64,000 bases of DNA from Pseudomonas sp. A-RE-19 (lineage in GTDB: Bacteria > Pseudomonadota > Gammaproteobacteria > Pseudomonadales > Pseudomonadaceae), in NCBI RefSeq assembly GCF_019956555.1, contig NZ_JAHBDQ010000009.1, positions 1-64,000 on the forward strand, in the 5' to 3' direction. Each line of letters opens with the position of its first letter. Position 1 is the stretch's first letter. The position numbers were made by a program, and so were the translations under genes. The notes beneath the pieces were generated by a model. That model was not told where the DNA came from. It did not search any database and saw nothing but the letters and a program-made list of their open reading frames with translations. Below are positions 53,684 to 63,141 of the stretch, one piece after another.

Positions 53684-54754
53684 ATGCTTGTACAAGCCTA
53701 TGGTGCTCATGCGGGCGACAACCCCCTTGAGCCTTTGCTGATCAGCCGCCGCTCCCCAACCGCCCATGACGTTCAGATCGATATCGCCTTCTGCGGCATC
53801 TGCCATTCGGACTTGCATCAGGTGCGTGCCGAATGGGCAGGCACGCAGTTTCCTTGCGTACCGGGGCACGAAATTGTCGGTCGTGTATCGGCGGTGGGTG
53901 CGCATGTTTCGGATTTCACTGTTGGAGACCTGGTCGGCGTCGGTTGCATCGTCGACAGCTGCAAACACTGTGACGAGTGTGAAACCGGTCTGGAAAACTA
54001 CTGCGATGGCATGATCGGCACCTACAACTTCCCGACCCCGGACGCACCCGGCTGGACGCTGGGTGGGTACTCACAAAACATCGTGGTGCATGAACGCTAC
54101 GTGTTGCGCATCCGCCACCCGGAGGAGCAACTGGCCGCCGTCGCACCGCTGCTGTGCGCGGGCATCACCACGTACTCCCCGCTGCGTCACTGGAACGCCG
54201 GGCCGGGCAAGAAAATCGGTGTGGTCGGCATCGGTGGGCTGGGCCACATGGGCATCAAACTGGCCCATGCGATGGGCGCCCACGTTGTGGCGTTCACCAC
54301 GTCCGAATCCAAGCGCGAAGCGGCGAAGGAGTTGGGCGCTGACGAAGTTGTGGTATCGCGCAACGCTGAGGAGATGGCCGCGCATACCAAGAGCTTCGAC
54401 TTCATCCTCAACACCGTCGCAGCGCCCCACGATCTGGATGCTTTCCTGGTACTCCTTAAGCGCGATGGTGCGTTGACCCTCGTCGGGGCACCGGCATCGC
54501 CACATCCGTCGCCCAACGTGTTCAACCTGATCATGAAGCGCCGAACGATTGCCGGCTCGATGATCGGCGGCATCCCTGAAACGCAGGAGATGCTCGATTT
54601 CTGCGCCGAACACGGCATCGTCGCCGACATCGAACTGGTTCGAGCCGATCAGATCAACGACGCCTACGAGCGGATGCTCAAGGGCGACGTCAAATATCGC
54701 TTCGTGATCGACAACGCCACATTGGCGGGCGAAGCGAAAGGCGCCAGCGAATAA
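53684..54754 (+). CDS. Zinc-dependent NADP(H) alcohol dehydrogenase (YahK/cinnamyl type)
   Basis: This 356-residue cytosolic enzyme reduces aldehydes or oxidises primary alcohols. ATG 53684 (MLVQAYGAHAGD) has GAGG 8 bases upstream; the frame is open 22 codons further left. Marks are FCGICHSDLHQVRAEWAGTQFPCVPGHEIVGRV (catalytic zinc), CKHCDECETGLENYC (structural zinc) and GVVGIGGLGHMGIKLAHAMGA. The YahK-type phrase WTLGGYSQNIVVHERYVLRI is also present. The divergent AraC gene suggests aldehyde-responsive control. A small ORF and an MFS exporter follow. Confidence 0.94.
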   Translation: MLVQAYGAHAGDNPLEPLLISRRSPTAHDVQIDIAFCGICHSDLHQVRAEWAGTQFPCVPGHEIVGRVSAVGAHVSDFTVGDLVGVGCIVDSCKHCDECETGLENYCDGMIGTYNFPTPDAPGWTLGGYSQNIVVHERYVLRIRHPEEQLAAVAPLLCAGITTYSPLRHWNAGPGKKIGVVGIGGLGHMGIKLAHAMGAHVVAFTTSESKREAAKELGADEVVVSRNAEEMAAHTKSFDFILNTVAAPHDLDAFLVLLKRDGALTLVGAPASPHPSPNVFNLIMKRRTIAGSMIGGIPETQEMLDFCAEHGIVADIELVRADQINDAYERMLKGDVKYRFVIDNATLAGEAKGASE

Positions 54755-54778
54755 CCACTCAATCGAAAGGACTATCCA

Positions 54779-54904
54779 GTGAAAGGCATTTTGCTTGCCC
54801 TCGGGCTGCTTGTTGCCTCTTTTTCTTCAATGGGTGCCGGTTCTCTCTCGCGGCCTCGTTTACGGGGCCGCGACGCTTCGCGCATGACAGGATTCAATCA
54901 ATGA
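54779..54904 (+). CDS. Small ORF with a signal-peptide-like N-terminus, overlapping the MFS start
   Basis: GTG 54779 follows AAAGGA by 8 bases and opens a 41-codon frame. Its first 20 residues are VKGILLALGLLVASFSSMGA, a good Sec signal peptide, followed by a short Arg-rich tail. The stop TGA overlaps the MFS ATG in the arrangement ATGA (54901-54904), as in translationally coupled genes. It may be a tiny exported peptide, or the leftover signal peptide of a deleted gene. I cannot identify a family. Confidence 0.4.
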   Translation: MKGILLALGLLVASFSSMGAGSLSRPRLRGRDASRMTGFNQ

Positions 54905-56109
54905 CCAGCCACTCCCTCCACGCCCCCCGGAAAGCTGAACAATCGTGGGGCGCCGTATTTGCCATGTCGCTTGCAGCCTTCGTGCTGGTGGCGTCGGAAT
55001 TCATGCCCGTCAGCCTGCTGACGCCGATTGCCGCCGATTTGCATATCACCGAGGGGCAAGCAGGCCAGGGCATTTCTGTCTCTGGGCTGTTTGCGCTGTT
55101 CGCCAGCCTCCTGATCGCTTCGGTGGCGGCGCGGGTCGACCGCAAACCTCTGCTGTTGTCACTGACTGTGCTGATGATCATTTCGGGAACAGTGGTCGCT
55201 TTCGCGCCGAATTACTGGGTATTCATGATCGGCCGTGCGTTGATCGGGGTAGCGATAGGCGGCTTCTGGTCGCTGTCGGCGGCAACCGCCATGCGCCTGG
55301 TGCCTGAAGACCAGATCACTCGCGCCATGGCAATCGTCAATGGCGGCAACGCTCTGGCAACAGTGATTGCAGCGCCGTTGGGCAGTTTCCTTGGCGCGTT
55401 GATCGGCTGGCGCGGTGCATTTTTGTGCGTCATCCCGGTCGCGGTAATCGCCTCTGTCTGGCTGCTGTTTAGCCTTCCGGCGATGAAGTCGCAAAGCAGT
55501 TCAAGCACTGGGAGTGTCTTCAGGCTGATGAAAAGCCTACCGGTCGCGCTAGGCATGGTGGCGGTCAGTGTCTTTTTCATGGGTCAGTTCATGCTGTTTA
55601 CCTACCTGCGCCCGTTCCTTGAAACGGTTACGCACGTCAGTGTTTCCATGCTGTCGCTGATGTTGCTCGTCCTGGGGCTGGCGGGCCTCGCAGGAACCTT
55701 CCTGATAGAAGCCTTCTTGAAAAATGGCCTGCATCGCACCCTCATCGTCATCCCGATATTGATGGCGGTGATCGCACTGGCGCTCGTTTCATTCGGCAGT
55801 TCGGCGACCACCACCACTGTCTTGTTGGGTCTCTGGGGACTGGTTGCAACGGCAGCTCCAGTGGGATGGTGGACATGGCTGGCCAGAACATTGCCAGAGG
55901 CTGCTGAAGCGGGAGGCGGCTTAATGGTGGCGATCATTCAACTGGCCATTGCCTCGGGCGCAACCGTTGGCGGGCTGGTGTTTGACTCGAGCGGCTATCG
56001 AGCAACCTTCGAGTTGAGCGCTGCGTTGCTGGGCGTGGCGGCTGCTCTTGCCTTCCTGGCTGCACGCGCAGCCACGCGGGAGCCGGTTGCATCGGTCAAC
56101 ATCGCATGA
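54901..56109 (+). CDS. MFS exporter (DHA1 family, NepI/AraJ-like)
   Basis: This 402-residue 12-helix transporter has FVLVASEFMPVSLLTPIAADLHITEGQAGQGIS, ALFASLLIASVAARVDRKPLLL (loop 2-3 motif) and GRALIGVAIGGFWSLSAATAMRLVP, typical of the nucleoside/arabinose efflux branch. Its start overlaps the stop of the 41-codon ORF. It probably exports a drug-like or sugar-like metabolite. A hairpin lies a few bases after the stop. Confidence 0.9.
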   Translation: MTSHSLHAPRKAEQSWGAVFAMSLAAFVLVASEFMPVSLLTPIAADLHITEGQAGQGISVSGLFALFASLLIASVAARVDRKPLLLSLTVLMIISGTVVAFAPNYWVFMIGRALIGVAIGGFWSLSAATAMRLVPEDQITRAMAIVNGGNALATVIAAPLGSFLGALIGWRGAFLCVIPVAVIASVWLLFSLPAMKSQSSSSTGSVFRLMKSLPVALGMVAVSVFFMGQFMLFTYLRPFLETVTHVSVSMLSLMLLVLGLAGLAGTFLIEAFLKNGLHRTLIVIPILMAVIALALVSFGSSATTTTVLLGLWGLVATAAPVGWWTWLARTLPEAAEAGGGLMVAIIQLAIASGATVGGLVFDSSGYRATFELSAALLGVAAALAFLAARAATREPVASVNIA

Positions 56110-56111
56110 AA

Positions 56112-56145
56112 AACCACAAGATACGCCAAGGCGTTTCTTGTGGTT
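56112..56145 (+). terminator. Hairpin after the MFS exporter gene (possible terminator)
   Basis: AACCACAAGA (56112-56121) pairs with TCTTGTGGTT (56136-56145), and ACGCC/GGCGT inside extends the stem. The tail is not T-rich, so termination may depend on other factors. Confidence 0.4.
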
Positions 56146-56317
56146 CCGGTGGAGCAAAGGTGATGGGGTGGTTCAAACCTGAGCGATTCACTGCAGCCGA
56201 GGATGCCGGGATGCTCTCTTCGTCATGGCCCCGTTTATCAGGGCCATGATTTCGTATTGTCTTCGGCCAGCCTTGAGAGGGCCTAACGCTCGCCCAAGCG
56301 AACGTTTGCCCGCTCGA

Positions 56318-59300
56318 TCAGACAGGACGTACATGCGTCGAGAATTCCTGTGAGGCTTCAGACTTGATCTTGAACCAAAGGGCGTACATCGCTGGCAGGA
56401 ACACCAGGGTCAGCACGGTGCCGGCAAACGTACCGCCAATCAGGGTGTAGGCCAGCGTTCCCCAGAACACCGAATGGGTCAGCGGAATGAACGCCAGCAT
56501 CGCCGCCAATGCCGTGAGAATCACGGGCCTCGCGCGCTGCACAGTGGCTTCGACCACGGCGTTATAAGGCGACAGGCCGGCTTGCTCATTGGCGTGAATC
56601 TGGCCAATGAGGATCAGCGTGTTGCGCATCAGAATCCCTGACAAGGCAATCAGTCCCACCAAGGCGTTGATCCCGAACGGTTGCTGGAACAGCAGCAGAA
56701 TTGGCACCACACCAATCAGGCCCAAAGGCGCGGTGGCGAACACCATCATCATTGCCGACATCGAGCGCACCTGAATGATGATGGTCAGCAACATCAGCGC
56801 GATCATGATCGGGAACAACGGCAGCAATGCCTTGTTTGCTTTACCCGACTCCTCGATCGCGCCGGCAAACTCAATGCGGTAGCCCGCCGGCAGTTTTTCG
56901 ATGATCGGCTGCAACTGCGTTATCAAGGCGTTGGAGACATCGGGAGGCTGAAGACCTTCAGCCACGTCACCGCGCACGGTGATGGTCGGCGTCCGATCAC
57001 GACGCCGCAGGATGGGCTCCTCCATGCGCACATCCACCGCCCCTACCTGGGACAGCGACACGCGCTGGCCTTGGGCGCCGGTCAGCGTGAAGGCGGCAAT
57101 TTTCGACGGATCCAGACGCGTCTCACCCGCGGAGCGAGCGACCACCTGAACCGAACGAATGTCCTCACGCACCTCGGTGACAGGCACCCCCGTGAGCAGA
57201 AATTGCAGCTGTTGCGCGACATCGGCCGAGGTCAAGCCGAATGCTTGCAGGCGATCCTGATCCAGCGTGAGATGAAGTGCCGGCACGCGCTCGCCCAAGT
57301 CGGTGTTGACGGTCCTCATCATGGGGCTGGCGGTCATGACCTCACGCACCTGCGCGGCGATATCCCGCAACACCGCAGGGTCGGCGCCCATCACCCGAAA
57401 GGCCACCGGATATGGTGAATAAGGACCAAATACCAACTGCGCCACCCGCACGCGGGCTTCAGGCGCCAAACCATCGGCCGTGGCTTGTCTGAGGCGAATC
57501 TTGAGCGCCTCACGCTCTTGCTGATTCGCCGTCAGGACGACGATTTTTGCGAAGGATGGATCGGGGAGCTCAGGGGCCATCGCCAAATAGAATCGCGGCG
57601 CGCCCTGGCCAATGTAAGCGGTGACGATCCTGGCTTCCGGCTGCTGAGCCAACCACGCCTCGACCTTGGCCGCCGCCACATCAGTCTGTTCGATGGAGGT
57701 GCCGTAAGGCATCTGCACCTCAACCAGCACCTCAGGTCGGTCGGATGTTGGAAAGAACTGCTTCTTGACCACGCCCATGCCCAGAATCGCAACAACAAAC
57801 AAGCCCACGACGGATGTCGCCACCAGGCCTTTACGGCGGATCACACTGCCCAGCAGGCGCCTGAAACGCTGGTAGTTCGGTGTACCGTAAATCGCCGTAT
57901 GCCCGCCTTCAGGCACCTTGATCTGCGGCAGCAGTTTGACGCCCAGGTAAGGGGTAAACACCACGGCCACCACCCAGGAAGTGATCAGCGCAATGCCAAC
58001 GATCCAGAACATGTTCGCGGTGTACTCACCAGCGGTCGACTTGGCAAAACCGTTGGGCATAAAGCCGATCGCCGTCACCAACGTCCCCGACAACATCGGC
58101 GCGGCCGTGTGGCTCCAGGCATAAGCGGAGGCCTTGATTCGGTCGTAGCCCTCCTCCATCTTCACCACCATCATTTCAATGGCAATGATTGCATCGTCCA
58201 CCAGCAGTCCCAGCGCCAGAATCAACGAGCCCAGGGTAATTCGATCGAAGTCTTTGCCCGTGGCCGCCATGACAATGAACACGGCCGCCAGGGTCAGCGG
58301 CACCGCTGCGGCAACCACAACGCCGACACGCCAGCCCATGCTGAGAAAACACACCAGCAGCACCACGCCCAAGGCCGCAAAAAACTTCACCATGAACTCG
58401 TTGACGGAGGCGCCAATATTCACCGCCTGATCCGTGACCTTGGTCAGGCTCATGCCCAAAGGCATCTGCTCATTGATCGCTGTTGCCTCAGCGTCCAGCG
58501 ACTTCCCCAAATCCAGGCCGTTCCAGCCATCGCGCATGACCACGCCGAGCAACAGTGCCGGCTCGCCGTTGTTGCGTACCAGAAATGTCGCGGGGTCTTC
58601 ATAACCGCGCTTGACCTCAGCCACATCGGACAACTTGAGGGTTCTGCCCTGCACTGTCAGCGGGGTATTGCGAATCTTCTGCAGGTCATCAAACGCGCCA
58701 TCCAGGCGGATGAAGACCTGGGGCCCCTTCGCTTCGACCGAACCGGCCGGCGTTATCATGTTTTGCGTGTTCAACGCACTGAAGATGTCTCGTGCAGAAA
58801 TGCCCAGTGTCGCCAGACGCTCGTAGGACAGCTCGACAAAAACGCGCTCGGCCTGTTCACCGATGATGTTGACCTTCTTCACACCCGCTACATGCAGCAA
58901 ACGCTGGCGCAAGCTCTCGGCTTCGCGCACCAACAGACGTTGCGGCTCGCCCTTGGCCTTGAGCGCATAGAGCGCGAAGGTGACATCGGAATACTCATCA
59001 TTGACCATCGGGCCGATCACCCCGGACGGCAACCCCTTCTGCTCATCAAGGACTTTCTTGCGCGCCTGGTAAAACTCCTCCTGGACAGCTGAGGGTGGCG
59101 TGCTATCGAGCAGATAAACCGTAGTGAATGCCAAGCCGGGCCGGGTAAAGGTCTCGGTCCTATCGTACCAACGCAGTTCCTGCATGCGTTTTTCCAGCTT
59201 TTCTACCACCTGGTCCTGCATCTCCTGGGCCGTCGCCCCAGGCCAGGCAGTGACCACCGTCATTTGTTTAATGGTGAATGCGGGGTCTTCCGCACGCCCC

Positions 59301-59404
59301 AGTTTGAAGAAGGCGTACAACCCACCCACAGAAATCAGCAAGATCAAAAACAGGGTGATTGAGCGCTCGCGTACGGCCAGCGCCGAAAGATTGAAGCCGC
59401 TCAT
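56318..59404 (-). CDS. RND efflux pump inner-membrane permease
   Basis: This 1028-residue proton-driven exporter spans the inner membrane with 12 helices and two large periplasmic loops. Marks are the N-terminal MSGFNLSALAVRERSITLFL, PGATAQEMQDQVVEKLEKRMQ, and the proton-relay helix GLLVDDAIIAIEMMVVKMEEG (the Asp pair). In the C-terminal half are IALSGILMRNTLILIGQI and ARPVILTALAAMLAFIPL. Length and layout fit the multidrug (HAE1-like, TriC/VmeJ-type) branch and not metal pumps. It overlaps the adaptor gene by 4 bases. The outer-membrane factor is the divergent gene at 61408. Confidence 0.94.
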   Translation of the reverse strand: MSGFNLSALAVRERSITLFLILLISVGGLYAFFKLGRAEDPAFTIKQMTVVTAWPGATAQEMQDQVVEKLEKRMQELRWYDRTETFTRPGLAFTTVYLLDSTPPSAVQEEFYQARKKVLDEQKGLPSGVIGPMVNDEYSDVTFALYALKAKGEPQRLLVREAESLRQRLLHVAGVKKVNIIGEQAERVFVELSYERLATLGISARDIFSALNTQNMITPAGSVEAKGPQVFIRLDGAFDDLQKIRNTPLTVQGRTLKLSDVAEVKRGYEDPATFLVRNNGEPALLLGVVMRDGWNGLDLGKSLDAEATAINEQMPLGMSLTKVTDQAVNIGASVNEFMVKFFAALGVVLLVCFLSMGWRVGVVVAAAVPLTLAAVFIVMAATGKDFDRITLGSLILALGLLVDDAIIAIEMMVVKMEEGYDRIKASAYAWSHTAAPMLSGTLVTAIGFMPNGFAKSTAGEYTANMFWIVGIALITSWVVAVVFTPYLGVKLLPQIKVPEGGHTAIYGTPNYQRFRRLLGSVIRRKGLVATSVVGLFVVAILGMGVVKKQFFPTSDRPEVLVEVQMPYGTSIEQTDVAAAKVEAWLAQQPEARIVTAYIGQGAPRFYLAMAPELPDPSFAKIVVLTANQQEREALKIRLRQATADGLAPEARVRVAQLVFGPYSPYPVAFRVMGADPAVLRDIAAQVREVMTASPMMRTVNTDLGERVPALHLTLDQDRLQAFGLTSADVAQQLQFLLTGVPVTEVREDIRSVQVVARSAGETRLDPSKIAAFTLTGAQGQRVSLSQVGAVDVRMEEPILRRRDRTPTITVRGDVAEGLQPPDVSNALITQLQPIIEKLPAGYRIEFAGAIEESGKANKALLPLFPIMIALMLLTIIIQVRSMSAMMMVFATAPLGLIGVVPILLLFQQPFGINALVGLIALSGILMRNTLILIGQIHANEQAGLSPYNAVVEATVQRARPVILTALAAMLAFIPLTHSVFWGTLAYTLIGGTFAGTVLTLVFLPAMYALWFKIKSEASQEFSTHVRPV

Positions 59405-60522
59405 CGACTTACCTCAACCACTGAATTTTGCGGAGCATCGGCGAGTTCAGTCCTGACCTTCTCTCCCTCACTCAGCAAGTGAGCACCCAATGCGACAACA
59501 CGATCACCCACCTGCAGATCACCCGTCACGCGCACGCTGGCCTCATTATTCAGGCTGCGAACCTTGATCGGGCGCCAAGCCACCTGCTCCGGTTCCCCGC
59601 CCACTACCCAGACCCCCGGGCCTTTACCCGCGTCGTAAAGGGCCCCAATGGGCACCTGTAATTCCTTGGCATCAGCAACATCCGTGTCAGCGATAGCCAC
59701 TGAGATCGTCGAACCCAGGGTGGCGTTGGAGAGCGCCCCCTCCAGCACATAACGCGCTTCAAACGTTCGGGTCTGTCGGTCCGCAGAGTCGGACAGCTGA
59801 CGTAAACGGGCGCTGCCTGCACGTTGGTTCTGCCCGTAGAGCTCAACCGTCGCCGTCGAGCCCAGCGCAGGACGTAGCGTCTCGGGTAACTGGATCACGG
59901 CCTCGCGCTGCCCTGAATGGGCAACGCGCACCACCACCTGCCCAGCGCCGACTACCTGCCCCGGTTCCGCCAATGTGTCCACTACCACCCCGTCAGCATC
60001 CGCCAGCAACATCGAATAACCGGTCGCGTTTTTCGCCACATCAGCCTGGGCCTGGGCAGCGTTTAGCTGAGCTTTCGCCGAGTCGGCCGCCGCTTTGATC
60101 CCTGCGTAAGCTGAGGCAGATACCGCACCGACGGCCACCAAATCACGGTAGCGAAGCTCATCATCGGAGGCCTGCCGGGATCGGGCCATAGCGGCCAGCA
60201 CCGATTCCTGCTGCGCCCTCGCGGTCAGCGTCAGGTCGTTGGCATCGATGCGCATGAGTGGCTGCCCACGTTTGACACTCTGCCCAGAGTCCACCAAGCG
60301 CTCCAAGATTTTCCCTGGCACCCGAAAACCGAGATCGCTCTGAACTCGAGCCGCGACGATACCGGTGAATACCCGTGTCGCAGGCGCGGAGGGTTGAACC
60401 ACGCCGATGCGCACCAAGTGCACTTGAAGGCGAGGATCGGCAGGCGTGGCCTCGTTGCAGGCCGCCAGGGCAAACGGCAACAAGACAATGAAAATGGGTG
60501 ATATGCGGTGGCGCTGGATCAT
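59401..60522 (-). CDS. RND efflux periplasmic adaptor (membrane-fusion lipoprotein)
   Basis: This 373-residue adaptor links the permease to the outer-membrane factor. The N-terminal lipobox LPFALAAC predicts lipidation at Cys. The HlyD-type hairpin follows (FTGIVAARVQSDLGFRVPGKILERLVDSGQ), then a short coiled coil (YAGIKAAADSAKAQLNAAQAQAD), then barrel segments (LADADGVVVDTLAEPGQVV and LQVPIGALYDAGKGPGVWVV). It is the first gene of the pump operon. A TTGACA/TAAGCA promoter and a GTGAC-N14-GTCAC site lie just upstream at 60550-60584. Confidence 0.93.
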   Translation of the reverse strand: MIQRHRISPIFIVLLPFALAACNEATPADPRLQVHLVRIGVVQPSAPATRVFTGIVAARVQSDLGFRVPGKILERLVDSGQSVKRGQPLMRIDANDLTLTARAQQESVLAAMARSRQASDDELRYRDLVAVGAVSASAYAGIKAAADSAKAQLNAAQAQADVAKNATGYSMLLADADGVVVDTLAEPGQVVGAGQVVVRVAHSGQREAVIQLPETLRPALGSTATVELYGQNQRAGSARLRQLSDSADRQTRTFEARYVLEGALSNATLGSTISVAIADTDVADAKELQVPIGALYDAGKGPGVWVVGGEPEQVAWRPIKVRSLNNEASVRVTGDLQVGDRVVALGAHLLSEGEKVRTELADAPQNSVVEVSR

Positions 60523-60549
60523 AAAGACCTCTCGGTAGCGGATGCACCA

Positions 60550-60584
60550 TGCTTATTCAAGTGACCATTTCTGTCAATAGTCAC
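60550..60584 (-). promoter_or_regulatory. Promoter and TetR-type operator of the RND operon
   Basis: On the minus strand TTGACA (60577-60572) and TAAGCA (60555-60550) have a 16-base spacer. GTGAC (60561-60565) and GTCAC (60580-60584) with a 14-base spacer overlap the -35 element. The same arms and spacing appear at 61359-61382. Confidence 0.7.
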
Positions 60585-60699
60585 CACCGAAGCGAATGAA
60601 CATCGCCCACTTGATCAGAGCAAAGCAAAGAGGCTTGATATTTGGTTTTTTCAGGCGCACACGCTGATACGGATGCGCAGTGCATCCGTCAGCAGAGGT

Positions 60700-61320
60700 T
60701 TAAGGCATCAGGCTGCGCAGAACAAGATTGGAGATGAGAGAAGGGGCTTCTTCAACAAAATCGAGGTTGTACTGCAATAGCAGAGGATTGATGAAGGGCC
60801 GCAGAGCGAGATGAATTGCCTCTACCGTCTCGTCCAGCGGTGTCTTGCGTTCAAACTCGCCGAGCTCTCGCCCCTCACGCACGATTTGCAACACGAAGCT
60901 CTTGATCTGAGCGTCATAGACTTGTGAGCTGGGCCATCGCTCCGACGCGGCGAACGCTGCGATGTCATAAAGTTTACGGTCGTTAAAGAACAGGCTCACA
61001 CCTGTAGCGATTAAGGTTTTGACCAGGCGCCGAAAACGTTCAGTCGGCGAGATGCCATCTACATTGATGGCTTGCTCCACTGCCGCAACGATTTCAGTCA
61101 GGCAATTTGTACAGATTGCTTCACCAATCGCCTGCTTGGATTCAAAGAATTTGTAGATGTAAGCCTTGGAAAAGCCGATGGCCTTGGCCAGGTCAGAAAC
61201 CGTTGTTTTGCCATAACCGTATTGACTGAAATGTTCGTTGGCCGCCGCAACAATCTGGTCTCGAATGTCGTGATCGGCTGGGCCACGGGCGCTGGGCGAA
61301 GAAACTGATGGCTGATTCAT
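60700..61320 (-). CDS. TetR-family repressor of the RND pump
   Basis: This 206-residue regulator has DQIVAAANEHFSQYGYGKTTVSDLAKAIGFSKAYIYKFFESKQAIGEAI, a classic TetR helix-turn-helix, followed by a variable ligand domain (IDVNGISPTERFRRL region and GRELGEFERKTPLDETVEAIHLALRPFINP). It lies between the pump operon and the divergent outer-membrane factor gene. Both flanking promoters carry GTGAC-N14-GTCAC sites, so it probably represses both and itself. Confidence 0.93.
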   Translation of the reverse strand: MNQPSVSSPSARGPADHDIRDQIVAAANEHFSQYGYGKTTVSDLAKAIGFSKAYIYKFFESKQAIGEAICTNCLTEIVAAVEQAINVDGISPTERFRRLVKTLIATGVSLFFNDRKLYDIAAFAASERWPSSQVYDAQIKSFVLQIVREGRELGEFERKTPLDETVEAIHLALRPFINPLLLQYNLDFVEEAPSLISNLVLRSLMP

Positions 61321-61348
61321 GCGAGCAGCTTACTCATCCCAAAGGTGG

Positions 61349-61384
61349 TTGACAACTTGTGACCAAATTGTAATATCGTCACAA
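61349..61384 (+). promoter_or_regulatory. Promoter and TetR-type operator of the outer-membrane factor gene
   Basis: TTGACA (61349-61354), a 16-base spacer and TAATAT (61371-61376) form a strong promoter. TTGTGAC (61357-61363) and GTCACAA (61378-61384) with a 14-base spacer straddle the -10 element, so a bound repressor would block it. The site lies between two divergent starts, so it may also control the TetR gene. Confidence 0.75.
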
Positions 61385-61407
61385 ATCGCCCCTTTCGCAG
61401 GTACCGC

Positions 61408-62877
61408 ATGCACCCTCCTCCTCGTTTCGCCGTCTTACTGTGTCTGGGTATGGTTGCAGGTTGCGCAGCGGGCCCCGACTACTCAAAACCCGGTGTGGAA
61501 TTGCCCGAGCATTTCTCGGCGCAAACGTCCAAGGCTCGACAAGTGGACGCCGCAAATGCCGATCTCGCCGCTTGGTGGAATGCATTTAATGACCCGATAC
61601 TCAGTCAACTGATAAATCGAGCACTTGAACAGAACCTCGATTTAGCCCAGGCAAGCGCAAGGATCGAGCAGGCTCGCGCCGGTTTGGGCGCAGCTGACGC
61701 AGCCCTCCTGCCGTCGGCTACCGTCAATGGTCAAGCGGCCCGAGCCCGTCAGTCATTGGAGACTCCGTTGGGCCAAGTGCTGAATTCAGACCCTTCCTAT
61801 AATCGCTACGGCAGTGCCTATGAGGCGAATTTGAATGCCAGCTGGGAGCTGGATGTGTTTGGCGGGCTGCGCCGAGGTAAAGAAGCCGCCTTCGCCGATT
61901 ATCAGGCCTCGCAAGCCGGAGCGATTGCCACACGCCTGGCAGTGGTCGCGCAGACAGCCGATCTTTACATCAGCATCCGTGGCCTTCAAGCACGCCTGGA
62001 AATTGCCCGGCATCAAGTAGACACGCGACAACAACTGCTCACCACCATCGAACACCTCTATGCAAAAGGACTGGCAGCTGAACTGCAATTGAACCAGACC
62101 CAAGGCGCGCTGAATCAAGCGCAGGCAACCGTGCCGGTACTGCAAGCCGGCCTTGACGCGGCAATGAACGCGCTGGATGTAATGCTGGGCAAGGCACCGG
62201 GCACTTATAGCGTGCAGCTGACTAAGCTGGCGCCCATCCCTGATGTGCCAGGCCTCGCCTACATGGGCTCTCCGGCCGACCTGCTGCGTCGGCGTCCAGA
62301 CTTGATCGTCGCTGAGCGCCGTCTTGCGGCATCCAGCGCGCGCATCGGAGAAGCCATGTCCGAGTACTACCCCAAACTGTCTGTAGCTGCGCTACTCGGC
62401 AGTGCTACATCGGTATCCAGCGCAAACCTGTTCAGCAACGGCGCCAGTCAGGCTTCGGCGGCACTGGGATTACGCTGGCGGCTGTTCGATTTTGGCCGCA
62501 TCAACGCCCAGATTGATTTGGCAAAGGGCCAGGAAGCCGAAGCCTTGGCCGCTTACCGCCAGTCCGTTCTGCGGGCTTGCGAAGATGTGGAAAGCGCTGT
62601 TTCGGCACGGCTCAACCGCGAGCAACAATCGACCCAGCTCGCCCAGGGCGAGTCGGCGTATGCGAAAGCCAGAGCGACGTCATTTGCCGCCTATGAAAAA
62701 GGCGTGGTCAGCTTGTTCGAAGTGCTGGATGCCGATGAACATCTCCTGGCGGCATCTGATGGCAGAGCCCAGGCACAAACTGAATCGGCTCGCGCCGCAG
62801 TGGCCATGTTCAAAGCATTGGGCGGCGGTTGGCAGCGAGACGACTCAGGGGCGCATGTTGCCTCAAAGGCACTATAA
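61408..62877 (+). CDS. Outer-membrane factor of the RND pump (NodT/OprM-family lipoprotein)
   Basis: This 489-residue channel has a lipoprotein signal (LLCLGMVAGC) and the OprM layout: AGPDYSKPGVELPEHF, ADLAAWWNAFNDPILSQLINRALEQNLDLAQASARIEQARAG, then the repeated half with GSPADLLRRRPDLIVAERRLAASSARIGEAMSEYYPKLS and GLRWRLFDFGRINAQI. It forms the exit duct for the permease/adaptor pair encoded on the opposite strand. It is controlled by the strong promoter and TetR-type site immediately upstream. Confidence 0.94.
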   Translation: MHPPPRFAVLLCLGMVAGCAAGPDYSKPGVELPEHFSAQTSKARQVDAANADLAAWWNAFNDPILSQLINRALEQNLDLAQASARIEQARAGLGAADAALLPSATVNGQAARARQSLETPLGQVLNSDPSYNRYGSAYEANLNASWELDVFGGLRRGKEAAFADYQASQAGAIATRLAVVAQTADLYISIRGLQARLEIARHQVDTRQQLLTTIEHLYAKGLAAELQLNQTQGALNQAQATVPVLQAGLDAAMNALDVMLGKAPGTYSVQLTKLAPIPDVPGLAYMGSPADLLRRRPDLIVAERRLAASSARIGEAMSEYYPKLSVAALLGSATSVSSANLFSNGASQASAALGLRWRLFDFGRINAQIDLAKGQEAEALAAYRQSVLRACEDVESAVSARLNREQQSTQLAQGESAYAKARATSFAAYEKGVVSLFEVLDADEHLLAASDGRAQAQTESARAAVAMFKALGGGWQRDDSGAHVASKAL

Positions 62878-63141
62878 GGCCTTGGTTTCGACCCGCTTTG
62901 CATCGTGCACGTGACGCAGTTCGGCCCAGTCGATAAGCGCGGTCATCGTAGGGGCCAGCGCATGACCCAACTCTTGTGAGGGCATACCCTATTGCATTGG
63001 CAACCACGAACGCGATGAGCTTGCACCAGGCCTTCGCGGCTATCACCTCAACGACTCAAGCCAGCAGGCAAAACACCCCCATGGGACGGTCAAAAGCCCA
63101 CGGCACCTCAACTTATTCAGTCACCCAATTCAGCTCATGAC

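Noticed and set aside
57485..59092. A 535-codon plus-strand frame antisense to the RND permease
   Set aside because: It is a high-GC shadow frame, rich in Arg, His and Gln, with no family motif, while the opposite strand encodes a complete RND permease.
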